DNA of 31,456 nt from an uncultured Bacilli bacterium. GTDB taxonomy: Bacteria > Bacillota_I > Bacilli_A > RF39 > UBA660. The notes under the pieces were generated by a model. The model was not told where the DNA came from. It saw nothing but the letters and a program-made list of their open reading frames with translations, and did not search any database. Each line of letters opens with the position of its first letter. Within the stretch, counting starts at the first letter, position 1. Made by a program: the position numbers and the translations under genes. The stretch lies in contig CANQFF010000004.1 in the NCBI GenBank assembly GCA_947598345.1, forward strand, positions 1-31,456, in the 5' to 3' direction. Shown here in pieces: positions 23,681-31,456 of the stretch.

Positions 23681-24772
23681 TTAAAACCCTCTTCTTCTTA
23701 AGAATGATGGAATTATGTCATCAGAATCATCTGAGTCATCAGAATTATCATCACTTCTAAATCCCATATTAATTGATGAACTTGTAGATCTATCAGTTTT
23801 TGGTAATTTACTATCTTCTTTATTTTCGTCATCAAAGCCAGTAGCTATTACAGTAACGATTATCTCATCATTCAAATTTTCGTTTATTACTGCTCCAAAA
23901 ATAGTATTCATATCTGTTTTAGCACTATTTCTTATAACATCAGCTGCTTCTTCAACTTCAAATAAAGTTAAATTATTACCTCCAGTAACATTTATAATTG
24001 CGTCAGTTGCACCATCTATGCTAGTTTCAAGAAGTGGACTTGAAATTGCTTGTTGAGCAGCCTCAGTAGCTCTATTTTCTCCAACGCCAATTCCAATACC
24101 AATAAGTGCTTTTCCTCTTTTTTCCATAACTGTTTTAACATCAGCAAAATCCAAGTTAATAAGTCCAGCTACAGCAATTAAATCTGATATTGATTGAACT
24201 CCTCTTCTTAATACATTATCTACTTCTTTAAAAGATTCTAGTAATGGTGTTGACTTATCAATAATTTCTCTTAATTTATCATTTGGTATAACAATTAAAG
24301 TATCAACATTTTTCTTTAATTCTTCAAGGCCCAAAACTGCTTGTTCCATTCTCTTTTTACCTTCAAATGAAAATGGTTTTGTAACTATACCAACAGTTAA
24401 AGCTCCTAATTCTTGTGCGATAGAAGCAATAACTGGCGCTGCACCTGTTCCAGTACCTCCGCCCATTCCACAAGTAACAAATACCATATCGGCTCCGGAT
24501 AAGGCCTCTTCAAGTTCTTTTTTACTCTCTAAAGCTGCTTCTCTTCCTATTTCAGGTTTAGCTCCAGCACCTCTACCTCCAGTTAAAGTTTCACCTATTT
24601 GAATCTTAGTTGGTGCCTTAGAACAATTTAATACCTGCAAATCTGTATTTGCTACAATAAACTCAACACCTTTTACTCCAGAATCTATCATACGGTTTAC
24701 GGCATTGTTTCCCCCTCCACCAACACCAATAACCTTTATTTTAGCAACTTGGTCCATTTCTAATCCAAACAT
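23681..24772 (-). CDS. ftsZ: Cell division protein FtsZ
   Basis: The 363-residue tubulin homologue has the GGGGNN nucleotide loop at 18-23, the tubulin signature GGGTGTG at 104-110, the T7 loop NLDFADV, and a flexible Ser/Asp-rich linker ending in the conserved C-terminal peptide DDIIPSFLRRRGF that binds FtsA and other Z-ring tethers. The linker is short and rich in Asp-Ser repeats. GGAGGAAATT precedes the ATG and overlaps the end of ftsA, 11 bases away, so the two are cotranscribed. A terminator follows. Confidence 0.98.
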   Translation of the reverse strand: MFGLEMDQVAKIKVIGVGGGGNNAVNRMIDSGVKGVEFIVANTDLQVLNCSKAPTKIQIGETLTGGRGAGAKPEIGREAALESKKELEEALSGADMVFVTCGMGGGTGTGAAPVIASIAQELGALTVGIVTKPFSFEGKKRMEQAVLGLEELKKNVDTLIVIPNDKLREIIDKSTPLLESFKEVDNVLRRGVQSISDLIAVAGLINLDFADVKTVMEKRGKALIGIGIGVGENRATEAAQQAISSPLLETSIDGATDAIINVTGGNNLTLFEVEEAADVIRNSAKTDMNTIFGAVINENLNDEIIVTVIATGFDDENKEDSKLPKTDRSTSSSINMGFRSDDNSDDSDDSDDIIPSFLRRRGF

Positions 24773-24783
24773 AATTTCCTCCT

Positions 24784-26028
24784 CTATTCGCTAAAGAAAA
24801 ATCCAAATATTTTTCCAAGCATTGAATCTGATGTACTTAATTTTTTTGAAGTTATAGAAGTCATCTGATAAACTTCGTTATCATTAATCATACTATAGTT
24901 TTTATTTTTTAATTTCAATTTATTTATAAAATATACAATATTTCCTACACAAGATGAATATATATTATCTCTTATACCTAACATCTTGACATTTCCAATA
25001 TTAGCATTATCACCGAAAACATCTCTAACTATATATTCAAATCCAGGCATATTACTAGTACCACCTGTTATTATGATATAATCTATTTTCTTACTTGTCA
25101 ATAGATTTATCTCTTTTTTAGCAGTTTCTAGTATTTCTTCTAACCTAGACATAACTACTGTTGATATTTCAAACTGATTTATTTTTAAATGTTCATCATA
25201 TGCACTTTTTACTTCAATGATATCATTAACGCTTGCATTTTTTTTATGAGCCAAAGCAAATTTATATTTCAATCTTTTAGCAGTTGGAATATCTATCTTA
25301 TACATATACGATATATCACTATCTATATTTTTTCCACCCTGATTTATTATACTACTTTTTACTAAGATACTTTTATTATATAGTGAAACTGTAGTAATTT
25401 CACTTCCAATATTTATAATGGCACCTACTTTGTCTTCAATATTTTTATTGTTAAAAGAATATAAATCGCCAATATTATTTAAAGATATATCGACAACTTC
25501 AATACCAATATTTTCTAAAAGCCCTATTACAGAATAAACATTTTTTTTAGGGGTAGTAACCAAAACAGCTCTACAACCTAAATTTGTTCCTCTCATTCCA
25601 TTTGGATTTTTAATAAAAGCTTTATCATCTAAACTATAATCTACTGGAAGTATAGTAATCATTTCTCTAGTACTATAATTATTATTTTTAGCAGCTTCTT
25701 CAAGAACATTAATAATATCATCACTTGTAACTATAGATTCACTATTAGTAATTTTAATATTTCCCTTGATAACAGAATATTCTGCATTAAAAGATGGGAT
25801 TGAAACTATAAGTTTCTTTATTTTGATATCCAACATTTCTTCTATTTCACCAATAGCACTTTTTATAGACTGCGATGCTAAATCAACATCAGTAATTAAG
25901 CCATTTTTAACTCCTTTAGATTTATAAGAAGATGAAGCAAGTAAATTTAATTTGTTTTTGTATAACTCACATACTACTATCTTTATGGTATCTGAACCTA
26001 TATCAAGACTTGTATAAATGTGCTTCAT
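24784..26028 (-). CDS. ftsA: Cell division protein FtsA
   Basis: The 414-residue actin-like protein shows phosphate-binding loops TSLDIGSDTIK near the N-terminus and INIGSEITTVSLYN in the middle, the adenosine motif IITGGTSNMPGFE, and a C-terminal amphipathic membrane-targeting helix (MLGKIFGFFFSE). FtsA tethers FtsZ polymers to the membrane. The family's 1C subdomain is in place at about 85-165. AGGAGATGATACG precedes the ATG, after a promoter at 26057-26085. Confidence 0.95.
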   Translation of the reverse strand: MKHIYTSLDIGSDTIKIVVCELYKNKLNLLASSSYKSKGVKNGLITDVDLASQSIKSAIGEIEEMLDIKIKKLIVSIPSFNAEYSVIKGNIKITNSESIVTSDDIINVLEEAAKNNNYSTREMITILPVDYSLDDKAFIKNPNGMRGTNLGCRAVLVTTPKKNVYSVIGLLENIGIEVVDISLNNIGDLYSFNNKNIEDKVGAIINIGSEITTVSLYNKSILVKSSIINQGGKNIDSDISYMYKIDIPTAKRLKYKFALAHKKNASVNDIIEVKSAYDEHLKINQFEISTVVMSRLEEILETAKKEINLLTSKKIDYIIITGGTSNMPGFEYIVRDVFGDNANIGNVKMLGIRDNIYSSCVGNIVYFINKLKLKNKNYSMINDNEVYQMTSITSKKLSTSDSMLGKIFGFFFSE

Positions 26029-26056
26029 CGTATCATCTCCTACAATCTATAATAAT

Positions 26057-26095
26057 ATTATACTATAAAATAAAAAAAAAGTAAAAACTTTTTTT
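26057..26095 (-). promoter_or_regulatory. Terminator of the RNase J gene overlapping the ftsA promoter
   Basis: On the minus strand AAAAAAAGT-TTTT-ACTTTTTTT (26074-26095) is a 9-bp stem followed by a T-run, ending the RNase J-like gene. Within it TTTACT (26080-26085) serves as a -35 for TATAAT at 26057-26062 with a 17-base spacer. The start of ftsA transcription is therefore built into the terminator. Confidence 0.6.
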
Positions 26096-27737
26096 AAATT
26101 TCTTGAACAATTACAATAATCATAGGTTTACTTTCAGTTTCTTTATAAAAATACTTACCTAATTTATCTCTTATATCTGATTTTAATTTATTGTAATCAA
26201 TATAATTTTCTTTTACATTTTCATTTATTACTTGGGTAACTATATTTTCAGATTCTTTTATTAAATCGATATTTTCTTTTACATATATAAATCCTTTTGT
26301 TAATACAGTAGGTTTATTTATAATAGTTCTTTTTTCTTTATCTATATTAGCATTAACTATTACTATTCCACTATCACTAAGCATATCTCTATCTTTTAAA
26401 ACTAAATCACCAATATCGCCTACAGTTTTACCATCTATTAAAATATCATCAACTTTTACCTTTTCGTCATTAGATACTAATTTTCCATCAATAAATGTTG
26501 CTACTTCACCGTTTAAATTAAGTATTATGTTTTCTTCATTAATATTTAATTTTCGCGCTAAATTAGCATTTTCAACTTGATGCCTATATTCACCTATTAC
26601 AGGAAAATAATATTTTGGCTGCATTAATTTTATCATAAGCATTATATCTTCTCTTGAAGCGTGAAGAGATAATATATTTTTAGGAAGAGTAATCAAGTTA
26701 GCTCCAACTTTTGCTATTTTATTAAAAACTTTAGTAGCAGTTATTTCTGTACCTTCATATAGTGGCGATAACATAACAACAGTATCGCTTTCTTTTAGTG
26801 TTACAAATTTATCGGAATTTCTTAAAATTCTTTTTAAACTAGAATATGGTTTTTCTCTTTCATTAGATATTATAACTATTATATTTTCATCATTTACATG
26901 ACTTATTGATTTAATTCTATTACTATCAAAATTAATATACTTTAAATCTATACCTTTCAAAATAATGTTTTCAAGAGATTTACCCATTATTACAACATTT
27001 CTATCTGTTTTAGAAACTTCATCAAACAATTCTTGAATCCTATATATTTGATTTTCAAAAATATTAAAAAATATTCTACCGTCAGTACTATTTAATGTAT
27101 TTCTAATTATAAAATTAGCTTGGTGATTAGGTGATGTGTAACCATTTTTTTCTGAATAAAGTGATTCATTCATAAGACATAAAACACCTTGTTTTCCAAC
27201 ATAAGCAAGTTTACCTACATCCATACTGTACGGTCCCATCATAGATGGATCAAAAAGATAATTTCCACTAAATACTATTGATCCGTCCTTTGTTTTTAAA
27301 ACATATAAATAACTATCAGGTAATGCATGGGATACTTGTATTGGGAATATACTGACATCTTTAAAATTTATATTTTTATAAGCAGTCACTTCTATTAAAT
27401 TAGCTTTTTTTATCCCACTTTCTTCTAAGTCTTGTTTTATTATCTCTAATGTGAATTTTCCAGCATAAATTTTAATATCTGGTATATCTACAAGTATATC
27501 ACATATAGCTCCCATTTGTTCATCGTGTCCATGTGTTATAAATATTCCAACAATTCTATTTTTGTTTTCTATTAAATAATCATAATTTGGTATTATGTAA
27601 TCTACTCCGAGTAACTTATCATCAGCAAATTTTAAACCAGCTTCAAATACAAATATTTTACTATCTACTTCGACTACATACATATTTTTACCAATTTCGT
27701 TTTGCCCACCAAGAGCAAATATTTTAATTTTACTCAT
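26094..27737 (-). CDS. RNase J-family beta-CASP protein, probably catalytically degenerate
   Basis: The 547 residues follow the RNase J layout: metallo-beta-lactamase fold with LGGQNEIGKNMYVVE at the N-terminus, an inserted beta-CASP domain, and a C-terminal domain. Several metal ligands are changed. The HGHEDH motif reads HGHDEQ (H69 and H71 kept, then E73 and Q74 at the Asp and His positions), the GD motif reads GN (N159), and the C-terminal His of VHGEYR is Ile (I381). H137 (SHALPD) and H359 are kept. RNase J paralogues with weakened sites exist (J2 of Bacillus), where they pair with an active J1. No second RNase J gene is in the window. It has AAAGGAG and an extended -10 upstream. Confidence 0.85.
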   Translation of the reverse strand: MSKIKIFALGGQNEIGKNMYVVEVDSKIFVFEAGLKFADDKLLGVDYIIPNYDYLIENKNRIVGIFITHGHDEQMGAICDILVDIPDIKIYAGKFTLEIIKQDLEESGIKKANLIEVTAYKNINFKDVSIFPIQVSHALPDSYLYVLKTKDGSIVFSGNYLFDPSMMGPYSMDVGKLAYVGKQGVLCLMNESLYSEKNGYTSPNHQANFIIRNTLNSTDGRIFFNIFENQIYRIQELFDEVSKTDRNVVIMGKSLENIILKGIDLKYINFDSNRIKSISHVNDENIIVIISNEREKPYSSLKRILRNSDKFVTLKESDTVVMLSPLYEGTEITATKVFNKIAKVGANLITLPKNILSLHASREDIMLMIKLMQPKYYFPVIGEYRHQVENANLARKLNINEENIILNLNGEVATFIDGKLVSNDEKVKVDDILIDGKTVGDIGDLVLKDRDMLSDSGIVIVNANIDKEKRTIINKPTVLTKGFIYVKENIDLIKESENIVTQVINENVKENYIDYNKLKSDIRDKLGKYFYKETESKPMIIVIVQEI

Positions 27738-27771
27738 TTTTACTCCTTTCTATAAGTTTTAATGCTTATTA

Positions 27772-27800
27772 ATTATAACATTATAAAGCTAAAAATGCAA
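27772..27800 (-). promoter_or_regulatory. Promoter of the RNase J-like gene
   Basis: On the minus strand TTGCAT (27795-27800) and TATAAT (27772-27777) are 17 bases apart, with TGT just before the -10 (27778-27780), giving an extended -10. An imperfect hairpin in the same gap may end helD. Confidence 0.5.
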
Positions 27801-27824
27801 TTGCTTGCTTTAATGCAATACAAT

Positions 27825-29759
27825 TTAGTTAATTATTACAAGTTTATGTAAAGCTCTGGTCATTGAAACATATAGAAGTTTTAAATCAATTACATTATCT
27901 TTAAAATTATTTCTATTTGCTATTACTACTGCATCAAATTCAAGACCTTTAGATAAATAACTTGGAAGTATATTTATATTATTATCAAAATTAATATTAT
28001 CTTTATCCATTAAGTTTATGTCTATCTTACTATTTAATTTGCTATATAAAGATTGCGCTTCTAAGGCATCTTTAGTTATAATTGCAACTGTTTTATATTT
28101 TTCTTTTAATTTCATTATTATATCTAATATATCTTTATTAGTATATTCTACTTCATCTCCATGCCTTATTACAGGAGTTGCTTTATCGAGTTTAAGTAGT
28201 TCATTAATTTTATTTGCTTCGTTCATAATTTCAATAGTAGTTCTATAACTTTTATTTAATTTAAGTATTTCTACATTTCCAAATATATCTTTTAAACATT
28301 CCCAATTATTTATGCTTCTATACGAATATAGACTTTGCGCTAAATCTCCATATATACTAAATGTTGCATTTTTAAATAGTTTTTTTAATACATAGAAATT
28401 AAACTCTCCATAATCTTGTGCTTCATCTATTACAATATGTTTATAATTATTAAAATTACTGCCAATTATTTTATATTTAATATACATTAGTGGGTATATA
28501 TCTTCAATATCTATTTCATTTAAATTTATATTTTTAAAATTTATACTGTTATTTTTTAATATATCCATGTAAATATCTTTAACTTTTATATTTAATACTG
28601 TAAAATATTTTTTTAAATAAATATTTATATTATTTTTATAATCATCTATTACTTTTTTATCTACATTATCTTTAATTAAACGAGATAATATTATATCATT
28701 ATTTTCATTTACATATTTATTTAAAAGTAATATTAACCTATCTATCTTACTTTTAATACTTTCATATATATCTTTATTTATTTCTTCATAAATACTTTTA
28801 ATCAAACTTTTACTTAATATCTTAACGCCTCTGATAGTAAAATCTGTATTAGGTAATATTGGAAGGTATTCAAAATAGGAATCTATTACTTTTTTCATAT
28901 TCATAGAAGTCTTAAAATTAGATATATCATCTTTAACTTTTAATATATCTAGTGAATTATTTACTTTAAATGGTTCTTCTATATAATTTAATGCAAGTTC
29001 TAAGGTAGTATACTCGCTAACACCATCTACATCCAAATCTGGTAATATTCCTGATATGTAACTTACAAAAAATTTGTTAGGTCCTATTACCATATAATCT
29101 CTAGGTTTATATAAATCTCTATAATTATAAACTAGATATGCAATTCTGTGTAGTGCGACTGTAGTTTTACCACTTCCTGCAACACCTTGAACTATTAAAT
29201 TTTTTGTAATAGGCTCTCTTATTATTTTATTTTGTTCACTTTGTATAGTTGATACTATATTTTTAAGTCTTGTATCTGCACTTACACTCAAATATGGTTT
29301 TAATAATTCATCATTTGATACCGTATCTACATCATTATAACTTATAAGTTTACTATTTTCTACGGTATATTGTCTTTTCAAATGTAATTTACCAGATATT
29401 ATTCCATCTGGAGAATTGTATTTAGCATCTCCTACATTACAATCGTAATATAGACTTGATATTGGGGCTCTCCAATCTACTGTTATTATGTTATTGTCAT
29501 AATCACTTACGCCAAGCTTCCCGATATAACACACATCTTTATTTGTTTTACTTTCAAAATCTATTCTAGCAAAATATGGTGAATTTTTCGCTTTTTCAAT
29601 AGATTTTATTTCTCCCTCTAGTTTAAATTTTTCTTCCAACATCGCATCGTAATCATTTTTATATAAATTTCTTAAATTATTTAGTTTTAATTTTGAATCA
29701 TCAATTACTTCATCATACTTATTTAGTGTATATGATAAGTGGTTTAATTCTTCTTCCAT
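27825..29759 (-). CDS. helD: RNA polymerase-associated helicase HelD
   Basis: The 644-residue UvrD-like ATPase shows an N-terminal helical arm (about 1-65), then PYFARIDF and DWRAPISSLYYD, which are family marks. Walker A QGVAGSGKTT is at 191-200, Walker B IDEAQDYGEF starts at 444, the Q-loop-like DLAQSLYSY motif is in the middle, and VSMTRALHKL is at the C-terminus. HelD of Bacillota pulls stalled or hibernating RNA polymerase off DNA. It is shorter than the B. subtilis protein (774), mainly in the N-terminal arm and the middle insertion, so the arm that enters the polymerase channel may be short. AGGAGGGCAT precedes the ATG. Confidence 0.9.
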   Translation of the reverse strand: MEEELNHLSYTLNKYDEVIDDSKLKLNNLRNLYKNDYDAMLEEKFKLEGEIKSIEKAKNSPYFARIDFESKTNKDVCYIGKLGVSDYDNNIITVDWRAPISSLYYDCNVGDAKYNSPDGIISGKLHLKRQYTVENSKLISYNDVDTVSNDELLKPYLSVSADTRLKNIVSTIQSEQNKIIREPITKNLIVQGVAGSGKTTVALHRIAYLVYNYRDLYKPRDYMVIGPNKFFVSYISGILPDLDVDGVSEYTTLELALNYIEEPFKVNNSLDILKVKDDISNFKTSMNMKKVIDSYFEYLPILPNTDFTIRGVKILSKSLIKSIYEEINKDIYESIKSKIDRLILLLNKYVNENNDIILSRLIKDNVDKKVIDDYKNNINIYLKKYFTVLNIKVKDIYMDILKNNSINFKNINLNEIDIEDIYPLMYIKYKIIGSNFNNYKHIVIDEAQDYGEFNFYVLKKLFKNATFSIYGDLAQSLYSYRSINNWECLKDIFGNVEILKLNKSYRTTIEIMNEANKINELLKLDKATPVIRHGDEVEYTNKDILDIIMKLKEKYKTVAIITKDALEAQSLYSKLNSKIDINLMDKDNINFDNNINILPSYLSKGLEFDAVVIANRNNFKDNVIDLKLLYVSMTRALHKLVIIN

Positions 29760-29788
29760 ATGCCCTCCTAACTAATAGCCTACGGCGT

Positions 29789-29817
29789 ATTATAATTATC
29801 TTACCCACCATTTTACA
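29789..29817 (-). promoter_or_regulatory. Weak promoter of helD
   Basis: On the minus strand TATAAT (29789-29794) lies 29 bases before the helD ATG, with TGTAAA at 29812-29817 as a poor -35 after a 17-base spacer. Confidence 0.35.
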
Positions 29818-29845
29818 CTAAATAATCTATATTGTCAATATCAAA

Positions 29846-29866
29846 AAAACTAGATTTTCTAGTTTT
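29846..29866 (-). terminator. Strong hairpin, probable terminator for leftward transcription
   Basis: AAAACTAGA and TCTAGTTTT form a perfect 9-bp stem over a three-base loop. On the minus strand a T-run follows, so it ends transcripts arriving from the right, where the nearest gene is the LysR gene. The IS remnant lies between that gene and this hairpin. Confidence 0.5.
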
Positions 29867-29944
29867 ATCTATTATAAATGCAACTCTTTATGTATGAAAT
29901 AGCCATTTTTATGCATCAAATAAAATGATAAGTTATTATGAAGT

Positions 29945-30177
29945 TGTAAGATAGAAGTAGACACAAAAAAAATGTGTTTACTTTTCTTTTATATAATTTA
30001 ATAAAGAAGATGAAAAAAAGGCATGGTAGACCTAAAGGTGGAAATAATAATTATTATTGCAAAGAAGAAAAATTAAAATATGTACAACAAATGTTATTGG
30101 GTAGAAGCTACTGGAAAATTGAAAAAGAAGAAGGAATTGGACATGCTATAACAAAAGGTGTCTAAGGTACCACTGTA
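29945..30177 (+). mobile_element. Remnant of an IS3-type insertion sequence
   Basis: The block begins TGTAAGATAGAAGTAGACAC and ends near GTGTCTAAGGTACCACTGTA. The inner parts of the two ends are inverted copies (TAGACAC/GTGTCTA), and ends of this sort (TG...TAGACAC) are typical of IS3 elements. Only the first part of orfA lies between them, so the element is about 230 bases and has no orfB or catalytic DDE. It is internally deleted and could move only if a full copy elsewhere supplied transposase. I cannot identify a target-site duplication. Confidence 0.5.
30010..30165 (+). pseudogene. Truncated IS3-family orfA
   Basis: From the ATG at 30010 the frame encodes KKRHGRPKGGNNNYYCKEEK, then KLKYVQQMLLGRSYWKIEKE. 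It is basic and HTH-like, in the manner of IS3 OrfA proteins that open with RHGRPKGG. It ends after 51 residues at a TAA inside the apparent right terminal repeat. The rest of the helix-turn-helix, the leucine zipper and the frameshift signal are missing. Confidence 0.65.
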
Positions 30178-30243
30178 ATAACATCAGAAATATTTTGCCG
30201 ATAAAATTTATATAAAAACCAATAGAATTAAGTTGCTATTCAG

Positions 30244-31155
30244 TTATTTTATTTCTTTAATTATATAATTTGCAAATTCTAATGATGTCTTATTAATTGT
30301 ATTTTTATTATATGCTATACTAAATTCAATTTTAGGTAACTCCATATCTATTGGAATTTCATACAACTGATTATTATCTAATTCTTCTTGAATACAGTTT
30401 TTAATTGTCCAGCCAATACCAATTCCGTTTTTAACTAAACTTACTAACATTTCAGTAGTATATGAATATATATTTGAAGATAGAACTAAATTATATTTTT
30501 TAAAAACTTTTTCTAAAGATTTGCTTGTAGTAAAACCTTTTATTGGTAAAAGTAATGGAAACTTGAATACTATATTTTGATTGTTTTGCAATAAAAATGA
30601 ATCATAATATTTTTTTATTCCAAAAAAACAACTTTCACAAGTTAAAATTTTTTCTTCGTAAATATCTTTATTATCGGAATCAAATATTGGAAAATGTAAT
30701 ATTAAAATATCAATTTGATGATTATTAAACATTTCTTTCATTTCTTTAGTAGTTGAATTATAAATATTTATTTTTGCGTTTGGATATTTTTCTGAAAATT
30801 TTTTAATAATTTTAGGCAATAAGAATATTCCAATGTTAGAATGGATCCCTATATTAATCTCACCAGATAATTGTTGTTGTGTTTCTGTAAGTACTTTATA
30901 TCCTGCAATTATATTATTTAAAGCGATTTCCACATAAAGCTTTAACTTTTCTCCAGAATCCGTTAATTTTATTCCTTTATTTAATCGTATAAAAAGTTTG
31001 GTATTTAATTCTTCTTCTAATTTTTTTATACTGTAACTGATAGCAGGTTGAGATACATATAACTCCTCTGCAGCTTTTGTAAAACTTTCATATTTAGCAA
31101 CTACATAAAAAATTCTATATGCATTTAAATCTATATTACTATCAATTATTCCCAT
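30244..31155 (-). CDS. LysR-family transcriptional regulator
   Basis: The 303-residue protein has a winged helix-turn-helix at about 9-68 (recognition helix in VSQPAISYSIKKLEEEL) and the two-subdomain effector-binding domain from about 95 (GEINIGIHSNIGIF) to the end. GGAG precedes the ATG, inside the end of the phosphatase gene. The stop of that gene lies three bases before the start, so the two are coupled. LysR regulators usually control an adjacent divergent gene, but none is present on this side; the target may be the phosphatase unit or lie beyond the window. Confidence 0.93.
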   Translation of the reverse strand: MGIIDSNIDLNAYRIFYVVAKYESFTKAAEELYVSQPAISYSIKKLEEELNTKLFIRLNKGIKLTDSGEKLKLYVEIALNNIIAGYKVLTETQQQLSGEINIGIHSNIGIFLLPKIIKKFSEKYPNAKINIYNSTTKEMKEMFNNHQIDILILHFPIFDSDNKDIYEEKILTCESCFFGIKKYYDSFLLQNNQNIVFKFPLLLPIKGFTTSKSLEKVFKKYNLVLSSNIYSYTTEMLVSLVKNGIGIGWTIKNCIQEELDNNQLYEIPIDMELPKIEFSIAYNKNTINKTSLEFANYIIKEIK

Positions 31156-31158
31156 ATA

Positions 31159-31456
31159 CTACTCCACTGTAAAGTTTATTATTGCAAGTAATATTCTACT
31201 AAGTTTCTCACATATTTCAATACCATCCGTTTTTTTATTTGCAAAATCACTTACTTGAATTGTTTTAATGTTAGCCCCAATAGAAGCCGCTATACCTCTT
31301 TGTGAATCTTCAAAAGCAATACAGCAATCACTAGTAACATTTAATAGATCTAGCGCCATATTGTAAGCATCCGGTGAAGGTTTTAAGTTTTTAACATCTT
31401 CTCTTGCTATTATTACCTCAAATAAATTTTCTATATTTAGTTTTTTTAATAACATA
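31159..31456 (-). CDS. HAD-superfamily phosphatase, C-terminal part, cut by the right edge
   Basis: The visible 98 residues hold motif III (the Lys of KPSPDAY) and motif IV (FEDSQRGIAASIGANIKTI) of the beta-phosphoglucomutase-like HAD branch. Motif I (DxDxT), the cap domain and motif II lie beyond the right edge, so the ATG at 31453-31455 is only an internal Met. The family includes sugar-phosphate phosphatases and phosphomutases; the substrate is not visible. It is the first known gene of the LysR transcription unit. Confidence 0.85.
   Translation of the reverse strand, partial: MLLKKLNIENLFEVIIAREDVKNLKPSPDAYNMALDLLNVTSDCCIAFEDSQRGIAASIGANIKTIQVSDFANKKTDGIEICEKLSRILLAIINFTVE

Noticed and set aside
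27781..27824. Imperfect hairpin with TTGC/GCAA arms after helD as a terminator
   Set aside because: The stem is only about five pairs and the T-run is separated from it; too weak to list.
29780..29790. GCCTACGGC palindrome in front of helD
   Set aside because: A loop of three bases with three-pair arms is not a credible structure or operator by itself.

Overview
The window is roughly a quarter G+C by eye. It uses the standard code: Trp is TGG and TGA acts as a stop. Most genes have strong purine-rich ribosome binding sites. Together with SigG, SpoIIM, a YlmC/YmxH protein, an FtsA-FtsZ pair, XerD, RarA, MscL and an RNase J-family protein, this points to a low-GC Bacillota chromosome from a lineage that forms, or once formed, endospores. 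The sequence does not let me choose between a Clostridia and a Bacilli/Erysipelotrichia-like lineage. Apart from one small insertion-sequence remnant near the right end, nothing looks like prophage, plasmid or genomic island, and I see no rRNA, tRNA or CRISPR.

Layout. 1-6228 (+ strand): the tail of an unidentified reading frame, a PlsC-type acyltransferase, a hybrid histidine kinase with receiver and HPt domains, a Nudix hydrolase, MscL, a 27-residue membrane miniprotein on the opposite strand, SpoIIM, and an HTH protein whose promoter lies in a dyad. 6229-6824: a 429-base AT-rich noncoding stretch, then a 41-residue Asn/Ser-rich small protein. 6825-11782 (- strand): ZIP metal transporter, YfcE-like phosphoesterase, AlkD-like protein, DeoB, XerD and a degenerate zincin-like protein. 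11847-13046 (+): rarA, divergent from that zincin. 13083-19226 (- strand): a second, intact zincin-like protein, HolA, an unknown helical protein and a short SMC, which together look like one transcription unit starting at smc. 19296-21854 (-): an unknown small protein overlapping a glycolipid-type glycosyltransferase, ylmC and sigG. 21958-29759 (-): fhs, ftsZ, ftsA, a catalytically degenerate RNase J and HelD. 29945-30177: an IS3-type remnant. 30244-31456 (-): a LysR regulator and a HAD phosphatase cut by the window edge.

The genes are mainly core chromosome maintenance (SMC, HolA, XerD, RarA), division (FtsA/FtsZ), transcription and RNA turnover (HelD, RNase J-like), sporulation (SpoIIM, SigG, YlmC) and salvage or one-carbon metabolism (DeoB, Fhs). 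The main oddities are these. Two zincin-like paralogues sit beside replication and recombination genes; one has lost a metal-binding His and has a start out of frame with the best ribosome binding site. The RNase J has lost four of its seven expected metal ligands. fhs occupies the place where spoIIGA-sigE usually lie between ftsZ and sigG. Two very small proteins lie in intergenic gaps. Many promoters put the -10 box only 14-30 bases before the start codon. Five start codons (nudix, deoB, rarA, the unknown gene after smc, fhs) were moved downstream of the longest possible frame because the ribosome binding site supports the later codon.
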